From an uncultured SAR116 cluster alpha proteobacterium (GTDB taxonomy: Bacteria > Pseudomonadota > Alphaproteobacteria > Puniceispirillales > GCA-002684695), in assembly GCA_902612965.1 (NCBI GenBank), contig CACMFN010000003.1:62001-126000 (forward strand): a stretch of 64,000 nucleotides of DNA, given 5' to 3'. The number at the start of each line of letters is the position of its first letter. Positions within the stretch are counted from its first letter, which is position 1. Positions 22,710-30,357 of the stretch are shown piece after piece. The notes beneath the pieces were generated by a model. It saw only the letters and a program-made list of their open reading frames with translations, was not told the DNA's origin and made no database searches. The position numbers were made by a program, and so were the translations under genes.

Positions 22710-24527
22710 ATGTGTGGCATAATCGGAGTTACATCGTTAAGTGATATTCAAGATCACATTTTAAGTAGTTTAAAAAGACTTGAGTATAGAGGTTATGACA
22801 GTTCAGGCATAGCCACCATCTCAAACAATAAACTTATTTTTTGTAAGTCAAAAGGTAAAATTAAAAACCTTTCTGATAAATTAATCAATAGCCCTATCAG
22901 AGGATCAATAGGTATAGGCCACACAAGATGGGCAACTCATGGAAGTGTTTCTGAAGTTAACGCCCATCCCCACATTGCTGGTAATGTTGCAATTGTTCAT
23001 AATGGAATTATTGAAAATTTTCAAGAAATAAGAAATAGACTTGAAGCTAAAGGCAGGAAGTTTCTATCGCAAACAGATAGTGAAGTCATAGCACATTTAT
23101 TTGATACATATCTGCGTGATGATCATATTCCATTAGAACAGATAACTTTAAATGTTTTAAATGAATTAGAGGGAGCTTATGCTTTTGTAGTATTGTTATT
23201 AAACTATCCAGATACATTGATTGCTGCAAGGAATGCATCGCCTTTAGCTGTTGGAGAGGGTGATGGACTTTTCTCTATTGGTTCTGATGCAATAGCTTTA
23301 GCAGGAATTTCATCAAGAATAACTTTTTTAGATGATGGTGACTTTGCTATTGTGAAAAACTCAAGTGTTCAAATATATGATTTTTCAGGCGAAAAAGTTA
23401 CTAGAGAGACAAAATTAAATTCTATGGATCCTGCTATAATTAGTAAGGGTAATTATAGACATTTTATGGAAAAGGAAATTCATGAGCAACCAGAGACAAT
23501 ATCTCATACAATTTCTGAGATGTATAATGCTAATGGTGAAATGTCGGAAAAGCTAAATGAAATCACAAAAAACAATCCAAATTCTATAACATTTTTAGCT
23601 GCAGGAACATCGTATTATGCTGGATTGATAGCAAAATATTGGATTGAAAGTTTGTGTAAAATCCCTGTAAATGTTGAAATTGCAAGTGAGTATAGATATA
23701 GAGAGCCATTTGTAGATCCTAAAGGATTAATAATTTCTATTAGTCAATCAGGAGAAAGTATAGATACCTTAATGGCAATGAGATATGCCAAGCAGTTTAG
23801 AGTTAGGTCTGTTGCAATTGTTAATAATATTGGAAGTACAATTGACAGAGAAGCAGATTTCTCACTATATACTAGAGCAGGGGCAGAAATAGCGGTTGCG
23901 AGTACAAAAGCATTTACTGCTCAACTAATTGTTCTTTTATCAATAGCCATTGCATTAGCAGAAAAGAATAAATTAAGTATTAGTGAAATAAAACAAATTA
24001 AATCAAATTTATTTAAAATACCTGGAGCAGTTGCAAAGGTTTTAAATTTGGAAAGTAAAATTACTGAAGTTGCAAACACAATTACTAAGTGTAAAAGTTG
24101 TCTTTATTTAGGTAGGGGGCCACTTTACCCTTTGTCATTGGAAGGTGCGCTTAAGCTTAAAGAGATTAGCTATATTCATGCTGAAGGTTTCTCTGCGGGT
24201 GAAATGAAGCATGGTCCTATAGCTTTAATAGAAGAAGAACTTCCCGTTATATCTTTACTTGGTAATGATCATCATAGTACCAAAACTATTAGCAATCTAA
24301 GAGAAGCTCTCGCTCGAGGAGCTAAGTTGATAATAATTGCAGATGAAGGATCTGAAAATAATATTGATTTTGCTCATGAAATTTTGAGAATACCTTTTTT
24401 GCATAAAGCAATTACTCCAATAATCTGTTCTATACCTATTCAGATGCTTGCTTATCATACGGCTGTTTCTAAGGGAACGGACGTTGACCAGCCTAAGAAT
24501 CTGGCTAAATCAGTTACTGTAGAATAA
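22710..24527 (+). CDS. glmS: Glutamine--fructose-6-phosphate aminotransferase
   Basis: N-terminal MCGIIGV with catalytic Cys at 22710 (the ORF track start at 22680 is upstream); LKRLEYRGYDSSGIA; C-term PKNLAKSVTVE. Confidence 0.97.
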   Translation: MCGIIGVTSLSDIQDHILSSLKRLEYRGYDSSGIATISNNKLIFCKSKGKIKNLSDKLINSPIRGSIGIGHTRWATHGSVSEVNAHPHIAGNVAIVHNGIIENFQEIRNRLEAKGRKFLSQTDSEVIAHLFDTYLRDDHIPLEQITLNVLNELEGAYAFVVLLLNYPDTLIAARNASPLAVGEGDGLFSIGSDAIALAGISSRITFLDDGDFAIVKNSSVQIYDFSGEKVTRETKLNSMDPAIISKGNYRHFMEKEIHEQPETISHTISEMYNANGEMSEKLNEITKNNPNSITFLAAGTSYYAGLIAKYWIESLCKIPVNVEIASEYRYREPFVDPKGLIISISQSGESIDTLMAMRYAKQFRVRSVAIVNNIGSTIDREADFSLYTRAGAEIAVASTKAFTAQLIVLLSIAIALAEKNKLSISEIKQIKSNLFKIPGAVAKVLNLESKITEVANTITKCKSCLYLGRGPLYPLSLEGALKLKEISYIHAEGFSAGEMKHGPIALIEEELPVISLLGNDHHSTKTISNLREALARGAKLIIIADEGSENNIDFAHEILRIPFLHKAITPIICSIPIQMLAYHTAVSKGTDVDQPKNLAKSVTVE

Positions 24528-24552
24528 ATCATTGATTTTATTGGGTTTTTTG

Positions 24553-24588
24553 ACCCTACAGAGTGATAGGGTAAGTGTTTCTGTAGGG
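24553..24588. other. Two mutually exclusive hairpins downstream of glmS
   Basis: ACCCTA(24553-24558)/TAGGGT(24566-24571) overlaps CCCTACAGA(24554-24562)/TCTGTAGGG(24580-24588); T8 run about 15 nt downstream. Confidence 0.5.
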
Positions 24589-24742
24589 GTGCGTTTCTGA
24601 TATTTTTTTTAGTTAAAAATCTCTTTATTTCAGAGTTTTTGTTTGATAATACGTAACCAAATTTTTAGAAATTTTAATTAAGAATTTCGCAAATTTTCAA
24701 TTGTTTTACATTCGTAATAAGAAAGTTTCAGTCGGTCTTGCT

Positions 24743-25351
24743 ATGGTAGAAATATTCATTCAATCTTTTGTTTTATACTTCGTTGTTATTGACCCCATAG
24801 GAAGTGCGCCTATCTTTTTTGTAGTCACGAAGAACTTAAATTTAAATGGAAAAGTTAAAACCGCATTCAACTCAACTATAATAGCATTTTTGGTTCTAAT
24901 ATTTTTTGCTGTTTTAGGTAATTACATTTTTAATCATTTGAGTATAACTTTTCCTGCTCTAAAAATAGCAGGCGGTATTATCCTGTTTTTAGTCTCCTTA
25001 GAAATGCTATTTAACAAGAGAAGAGAACGGAAGAAGAAAGATGCTAATTTTGACTCTGATAATATAAGTGTATTCCCACTTGCGATTCCCTTATTAGCGG
25101 GACCTGCTGCCATAATTTCAGTAGTAGTTTCTGTAAGCAATATTGGTGGTAATTATATCAACCAAATCATTGGAATTTCCTCATTACTTCTTGTAATGGT
25201 CATTACCTTTGTTGCCTTTTTTATAGTTTCAAGATTTGAGAAAATAGTTAATGAAAAATTAATAAGTGTATTCTCAAGTATTATTGCGATTATTTTGGCG
25301 GGATTGAGTGTACAATATGTTTTAGATGGAATTAATGAGTTTTTAGTGTAG
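24743..25351 (+). CDS. MarC family integral membrane protein
   Basis: FVLYFVVIDPIGSAPIFFVVTKNL...FPLAIPLLAGPAAI; in-frame ATG at 24743 is more MarC-like than 24701. Confidence 0.88.
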   Translation: MVEIFIQSFVLYFVVIDPIGSAPIFFVVTKNLNLNGKVKTAFNSTIIAFLVLIFFAVLGNYIFNHLSITFPALKIAGGIILFLVSLEMLFNKRRERKKKDANFDSDNISVFPLAIPLLAGPAAIISVVVSVSNIGGNYINQIIGISSLLLVMVITFVAFFIVSRFEKIVNEKLISVFSSIIAIILAGLSVQYVLDGINEFLV

Positions 25352-25409
25352 TGGAACCTCAGTTTCAAAAAACACTATAATTTTATAAATAAATTTTAAG
25401 GAGAAATAA

Positions 25410-25772
25410 ATGTCTAAAGTACTCGTTCATATACATAGCGATTTGGAATTCAAAAATAAAGTAACATTAGGTTTAATGGTTGCTCTTGCCGCAGAAAAAA
25501 GTGGGCACGAAGTAACTCTTTTTCTCGCGGCAGACGGCGTTCACATTCTAAATTGCAAAAGTGCTGGTGAAATAGTAGGTCAGGGTACTGGAGATTTATA
25601 TGAACATTTGGAAAGTTTAAAGAATACAAATGCAACCATATTTGTCTCAGGAATGTCCGCTAAGGCACGCGGTTACGATGAGACACTTCTTGATGGATAT
25701 AAAGCAGAGTTTGCCATGCCTGATAAACTTGTTGAAGAGTCAATTAAATCGGATAGCGTCCTCTGTTATTGA
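25410..25772 (+). CDS. DsrE family protein
   Basis: 120 aa; VLVHIHSDLEFKNKVTLGLMVALAAEKSGHEVTLFLAADGV...DEPMP-like end; DsrE/DsrF fold. Confidence 0.8.
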   Translation: MSKVLVHIHSDLEFKNKVTLGLMVALAAEKSGHEVTLFLAADGVHILNCKSAGEIVGQGTGDLYEHLESLKNTNATIFVSGMSAKARGYDETLLDGYKAEFAMPDKLVEESIKSDSVLCY

Positions 25773-26277
25773 GATTATTAACCAAAGTTTTATCAACCAC
25801 CTCCAAACTAAAATCAGACCGAACCTCAGGGTATTCTTTCTCTAACTTCTCATCTTTTAGTCTTTTCTTCTTCACAATTGAATGAACATGATTACCTTTG
25901 AACTTCTTTCCACGAACAGATAGATAACCTTTCTTGTTTAACCACTCTGCGATTTGGTCAAAGGTCTTTCTTTTTTCTCTTTGTTCAGTGATTGTCTCAT
26001 ATAGAAAGAATTGGTATTGTGAATAGAAACTTCTATTTAACGATGGGGAACTAAAGGTGATAGTGAAACAAAAGAAAAAGTCAGCATTTAATCTTACTAA
26101 CCTACAACCATCTTTATCTACGGTTGAATGATGGGGTTGTGTGGATTTTAGGAGATAATCATTGAGTAGAAATATTGTAAAAATTCTAGATAAAGGGTTT
26201 TCCGATATCTCTGCTGGCGAGAAAATGCTGATTTCTTCGCCAGAAAAAATTTCAGATTTTATTTTTAACATACCCAA
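25744..26277 (-). CDS. Uncharacterised small protein with recombinase-type HTH segment (true start probably near 26145)
   Basis: Conserved-looking part is ...STQPHHSTVDKDGCRLVRLNADFFFCFTITFSSPSLNRSFYSQYQFFLYETITEQREKRKTFDQIAEWLNKKGYLSVRGKKFKGNHVHSIVKKKRLKDEKLEKEYPEVRSDFSLEVVDKTL. The N-terminal ~45 residues are antisense to the MGMT-like gene and are probably not real. Confidence 0.55.
   Translation of the reverse strand: MGMLKIKSEIFSGEEISIFSPAEISENPLSRIFTIFLLNDYLLKSTQPHHSTVDKDGCRLVRLNADFFFCFTITFSSPSLNRSFYSQYQFFLYETITEQREKRKTFDQIAEWLNKKGYLSVRGKKFKGNHVHSIVKKKRLKDEKLEKEYPEVRSDFSLEVVDKTLVNNLNNRGRYPI
26132..26144 (+). repeat. Left arm of 13-bp inverted repeat
   Basis: tggggttgtgtgg; reverse complement of ccacacaacccca at 26523-26535. 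Confidence 0.75.
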
Positions 26278-26515
26278 GGGTTCTTATTTAAGCATTAAAG
26301 AACTTAGGCGTGGACTAGCATTAAAAGCAGGAGCAGATAATACTTGTCCAGTAACAACGGGGATATTTCTGAGGATGGCAATTGAACAGCATAAAGATGA
26401 TGTAACTTTCCCTTACTGGAGAGTTGTTAATGAAAAACACCCTGTAGTGAAAAAGTTAAACCTTGATGAAAATCAAATAAAAAAGAGGAGAGTTGATGAG
26501 GGAATACCATGCTAA
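26162..26515 (+). CDS. MGMT family (alkyltransferase-like) protein
   Basis: ISDFIFNIPKGSYLSIKELRRGLALKAGADNTCPVTTGIFLRMAIEQ...FPYWRVVNEKHPVVKKL; resembles the MGMT/ATL DNA-binding domain, with PYWRVV where active enzymes carry PCHRV. Confidence 0.7.
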   Translation: MSRNIVKILDKGFSDISAGEKMLISSPEKISDFIFNIPKGSYLSIKELRRGLALKAGADNTCPVTTGIFLRMAIEQHKDDVTFPYWRVVNEKHPVVKKLNLDENQIKKRRVDEGIPC

Positions 26516-26907
26516 GAAAAACCCACACAACCCCACAAATCGTTCACTGTGGAATAAGTCAGAATCGCTTCTTTTTTGGTGAAAAATACAAACAATATAT
26601 TACATTTTCTGTTGAAATAACAACAAATACATTACTCAATAGCTATGGCGAAAATCGTTGGAGTGATGAGCAAGAACACACACATAAACGTATTAAATCG
26701 CTTCATGACTATGGGAAAGGTTATAGAACGATTGCTAAGTTATTGAATGCAGAGAACTTAAAAACTGCTAATGGCAAAGAATGGAAGAATACAAATGTCT
26801 ATTCAGTTCTCAAAAGATATGCAGAACGACAAGCACGACTTGAACGACAGACTTACACTTCTGAAATAAAGTTCAGTAAGATGAAACTTGAATGGCTTAA
26901 AGATTAA
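26509..26907 (+). CDS. Uncharacterised small protein with recombinase-type HTH segment
   Basis: RKTHTTPQIVHCGISQNRF...ENRWSDEQEHTHKRIKSLHDYGKGYRTIAKLLNAENLKTANGKEWKNTNVYSVLKRYAERQARLERQ; ATG overlaps the MGMT-like stop (ATGCTAA). Confidence 0.65.
   Translation: MLRKTHTTPQIVHCGISQNRFFFGEKYKQYITFSVEITTNTLLNSYGENRWSDEQEHTHKRIKSLHDYGKGYRTIAKLLNAENLKTANGKEWKNTNVYSVLKRYAERQARLERQTYTSEIKFSKMKLEWLKD
26523..26535 (+). repeat. Right arm of 13-bp inverted repeat
   Basis: ccacacaacccca, pairing with 26132-26144. Confidence 0.75.
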
Positions 26908-26949
26908 AAGCATTTAATTTTTAGTGAAGCTGAGAAAATAGAAATTTTT

Positions 26950-27198
26950 TCATTTATTGTGGAATTTTCTTTTATAATAACATGTATGATGTGTAAAATG
27001 CATATTGACATTATAAACATAGTCTTTGTAAAGGACTCTTACTTCTGAATGAGAAGAATCCATTTCTAGTGTATCTTTATAAAAAAAACTTGAAATTATT
27101 TTTCCTTTTTCAACAACATTTCTACATTCACTTTTACTTGTAACTTTTATTGCTTCTCCATATTCAACCATAATTGCTGAATTATCCTTTCTTCTCAT
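26950..27198 (-). CDS. Hypothetical protein
   Basis: 82-aa ORF with non-repetitive composition in an otherwise empty stretch; no family recognised. Confidence 0.35.
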   Translation of the reverse strand: MRRKDNSAIMVEYGEAIKVTSKSECRNVVEKGKIISSFFYKDTLEMDSSHSEVRVLYKDYVYNVNMHFTHHTCYYKRKFHNK

Positions 27199-27330
27199 TA
27201 CAAGAGATAAGAATTAAAGTAAGTATGAATGTATAAAAGTATTTCATTCGATTGCTCCCAATATACTTGCTTAATATTCGAATAATTATTGATAATTGTC
27301 TATGATGAAACTTTGTCTTAAAGTAAATTT

Positions 27331-27694
27331 ATGAAAAAATATCTCATCGCTTCATTTTTGATTTTGTTTTCAAGTTCAGCTTTCTCAGACTTTAATTGGA
27401 AACTTATGGGAGAAACAAAAAATGCTGATAAATATTATATAGATTTGTCATCAATAGAAAAAGATAATAATAAAAGATTTTATATTAGGTTGAGAGATTA
27501 TGGAAAAACTGAAGAAAATGGAGAAAATTCAAGTTTAATTTTTGTTGAAACAAAGTCGTTTTTTAAAAGATGTTTATTTTAAAGATAATATGGGCATGGG
27601 AGAGTATATTAATTTAGATAAGAAGAGTGATTGGATGATCTTTAAATCTGGTTCATTAGGAGACAAATTTAATAAATTTGTTTGTGAACAATAG
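27331..27694 (+). pseudogene. Frameshifted small exported protein, surface-adhesin-E-like
   Basis: Signal peptide MKKYLIASFLILFSSSAFSDFNWKLMGETKNADKYYIDLSSI...; frame 1 ends at 27582 but the +1 frame continues KDVYFKDNMGMGEYINLDKKSDWMIFKSGSLGDKFNKFVCEQ*, the expected C-terminal style. Break near ttttttaaaa (27559-27568). Confidence 0.55.
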
Positions 27695-27792
27695 TGAGGC
27701 TGTAGTTTTATGAAAAAATGAAAATATTATTGTTAATTTTATATGTTATAAGCTAATTTTTATTTTAATTATGATTTGTTAAACTTTTACTG

Positions 27793-28407
27793 ATGAGTAT
27801 TTATCTTATGTCTACTTTTGATAAATTTATTAAAAGATCCTTTGATATTTTTCTTTCGTCTGTTGGTATTGTAATTTTTTTATTGCCAATTATTTTTTTA
27901 TGGGGAGTATCATCTTTAGACACAAAATTAAATGGTTTTTTTTTTCAAAAACGCGTTGGAAAAAACGGTAAAATCTTTTGGCTAATTAAAATTCGTACAA
28001 TGAAGATGGATAATGAATTATCAACAACTATAACCACCTTAAATGATCCACGAATTACAAAATTAGGTTCATTTTTTAGAAAATACAAGTTAGATGAATT
28101 ACCACAATTATTTAATGTTTTATTTGGTGATATGAGTTTTGTAGGTCCAAGACCAGACGTACCTGGTTATGCTGACAAACTTATTGAAAGTGAAAAAGAA
28201 ATTTTCTTATCCGTCCGACCAGGTATCACTGGACCTGCTACTATTGAGTATCGAAATGAAGAAATTCTTTTGAAAGATCAAAAGGATCCTTTTACGTATA
28301 ATAAGGAAGTAATTTTTCCAGATAAAGTTCGTATAAACATTGATTATATTAAAAATTGGAGTTTTTCAAGTGATCTTCGGTATATATATTTAACAATTAT
28401 TGGTTAG
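27793..28407 (+). CDS. Sugar transferase (bacterial undecaprenyl-phosphate sugar-1-P transferase family)
   Basis: KRSFDIFLSSVGIVIFLLPIIF...FFQKRVGKNGKIFWLIKIRTM...KLDELPQLFNVLFGDMSFVGPRPDVPGY. Confidence 0.92.
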   Translation: MSIYLMSTFDKFIKRSFDIFLSSVGIVIFLLPIIFLWGVSSLDTKLNGFFFQKRVGKNGKIFWLIKIRTMKMDNELSTTITTLNDPRITKLGSFFRKYKLDELPQLFNVLFGDMSFVGPRPDVPGYADKLIESEKEIFLSVRPGITGPATIEYRNEEILLKDQKDPFTYNKEVIFPDKVRINIDYIKNWSFSSDLRYIYLTIIG

Positions 28408-28410
28408 TAT

Positions 28411-29616
28411 ATGAAAAAAACTAATTTTCCATCTTGGCCCTCTTATTCTGTTGAAGAAATTAATGCTGTTAAAAAAGTTTTATTATCTAATAAAGTTAAT
28501 TATTGGACAGGAGATGAATGTCGAAAATTTGAAAAAGAATTTGCTTTATTTGCCAATACTGATTACGCAATTGCATTAGCTAATGGAACTCTAGCTATTG
28601 AAGCAGCGTTAAAGTCATTAGATATTGGCATAGGTGATGAGGTTATAGTTACATCTCGAACATTTTTGGCTTCCGTTTCATCCATTATTAACTCCGGAGC
28701 AAAACCTGTATTTGCGGATGTAAATTATTATAGTCAAAATATAGATGCTCAAACAATTAAACCTGTTTTATCCAAAAAAACAAAAGCAATTATGTGTGTT
28801 CATTTAGCTGGATGGCCTTGTGATATGGATCCTATTATGAGGTTAGCAGATGAACACAGACTATTTGTGATAGAAGATTGTGCACAGGCACATGGAGCCA
28901 AATATAAAGGTCAGCCAGTTGGCTCTATAGGGGACGTTGGTGCATGGTCTTTTTGTCAGGATAAAATTATAACTACTGGTGGAGAGGGGGGCATGATTAC
29001 TACTAATAATAAGGAAATTTGGTCAAAAATATGGTCATATAAGGATCATGGTAAGAGTTGGGAAGCTGTATATAAAAAAAAACATGCCCCTGGTTTTCGT
29101 TGGCTACACGACTCATTTGGTACAAATTTGCGGATGACTGAAATGCAAGCAGTAATTGGTCGTATTCAATTAAAACGTATTGAAAAGTGGAATGTTAAAA
29201 GACTAAAAAATGCAACAGCAATTTGGGATGCAGCTCGTAAATCCAAAATAATCAGGGTTCCTAACTTCTTTCCTTGTGATAATTGTGATCAATTGTCTGG
29301 TATTAATTGTTCTTTAAATTGTAAACATGCTGCATATAAATGCTATATTTTTGTTAAAGGTAACTCATCATTACGAGACAAAATGATCGATGCTATAAAT
29401 AAACGAGGTATACCTTGTTTTTCAGGATCATGTTCAGAGGTCTATCTTGAAAATGCATTCAAAGATACCAACTTCAAACCCAAGAAACGTTTGCCAATAG
29501 CCAAAAAATTAGGTGAAACAAGCTTAATGTTTCTATGTAATCCCAACTTAACAAAAAAAGATATTAAAAAAACGTGTACAGTAATTTCTGAAGTTTCAAA
29601 ATTGTTTGAAGTATAA
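28411..29616 (+). CDS. DegT/DnrJ/EryC1/StrS family PLP-dependent aminotransferase
   Basis: ALANGTLAIEAALKSLDIGIGDEVIVTSRTFLASVSSIINSGAKPVFADV...VIEDCAQAHGAKYKG...FCQDKIITTGGEGGMI. Confidence 0.93.
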   Translation: MKKTNFPSWPSYSVEEINAVKKVLLSNKVNYWTGDECRKFEKEFALFANTDYAIALANGTLAIEAALKSLDIGIGDEVIVTSRTFLASVSSIINSGAKPVFADVNYYSQNIDAQTIKPVLSKKTKAIMCVHLAGWPCDMDPIMRLADEHRLFVIEDCAQAHGAKYKGQPVGSIGDVGAWSFCQDKIITTGGEGGMITTNNKEIWSKIWSYKDHGKSWEAVYKKKHAPGFRWLHDSFGTNLRMTEMQAVIGRIQLKRIEKWNVKRLKNATAIWDAARKSKIIRVPNFFPCDNCDQLSGINCSLNCKHAAYKCYIFVKGNSSLRDKMIDAINKRGIPCFSGSCSEVYLENAFKDTNFKPKKRLPIAKKLGETSLMFLCNPNLTKKDIKKTCTVISEVSKLFEV

Positions 29617-29774
29617 ATTTTTTTTTCAAAAATGTATGTATTAAAATATATTATAAATTTTGAATAATTTTAGATTTTTATAAGTAATATAAATGATATC
29701 ATTTTACAAATTCACTTATGCTTTATTTTAAAGTTAAATCTTGATTAAAACTTTATAAAAAAAAAAGAGGAGAA

Positions 29775-30332
29775 TTGATGAAAGGAAACAATGTTAAATA
29801 TTATTTTTTAATATTTTTTTTTCTATACCCATTTACTGCAAGCTCTGATATCAATAAAGAAATTAAAGAAATCAACGCAAATATTATTTTTTTAAGGCAT
29901 TCTTTTGCTCCAGGTTTTGGTGACCCTGATTATTTTAATTTAAATAATTGTAATACTCAAAGAAACCTTAATGAAGAAGGAATTTTACAATCCAAAAATA
30001 TAGGTACATATTTTAAAAGTTATAACATAAAATTTTCTGAAGTTCTTTCCAGCGAATGGTGTAGGTGTAAAGATACAGTAAAAGAAATGAAAATTGGCAA
30101 ATGGAAAACATTCTCAGGATTAAATTCCTTTTTTCAGGGTTATTCAAATAAAAATAAAGTATTAAAAAAGTTAAATAAAAAATTATCTATAACTTCAAAT
30201 GATGAATTGATTCTAATGGTAACCCATCAAGTTATAATTTCAGATATTACTGGAATAGCACCCCCAAGTGGAGGAATTGTTATATATAATTCTCAAACTA
30301 GACAATCAAAAGAAATAAATATTCAAGATTGA
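29775..30332 (+). CDS. Histidine phosphatase family protein (exported)
   Basis: Signal peptide; IIFLRHSFAPGFGDPDYFNLNNCNTQRNLNEEGILQSKNIG (RHG-like motif), second His in VTHQVIISDITG. Confidence 0.8.
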   Translation: MMKGNNVKYYFLIFFFLYPFTASSDINKEIKEINANIIFLRHSFAPGFGDPDYFNLNNCNTQRNLNEEGILQSKNIGTYFKSYNIKFSEVLSSEWCRCKDTVKEMKIGKWKTFSGLNSFFQGYSNKNKVLKKLNKKLSITSNDELILMVTHQVIISDITGIAPPSGGIVIYNSQTRQSKEINIQD

Positions 30333-30357
30333 AAATTTTAAAAAATTAAACGACATT

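Noticed and set aside
24528-24742. Possible Tn7-type insertion at the glmS 3' end
   Set aside because: Position is right for attTn7, but no tns genes or Tn7-like end repeats are visible in the window.
25630-25845. Plus-strand ORF overlapping the DsrE gene 3' end
   Set aside because: Out of frame with DsrE and antisense to the left HTH-type ORF; no independent support.
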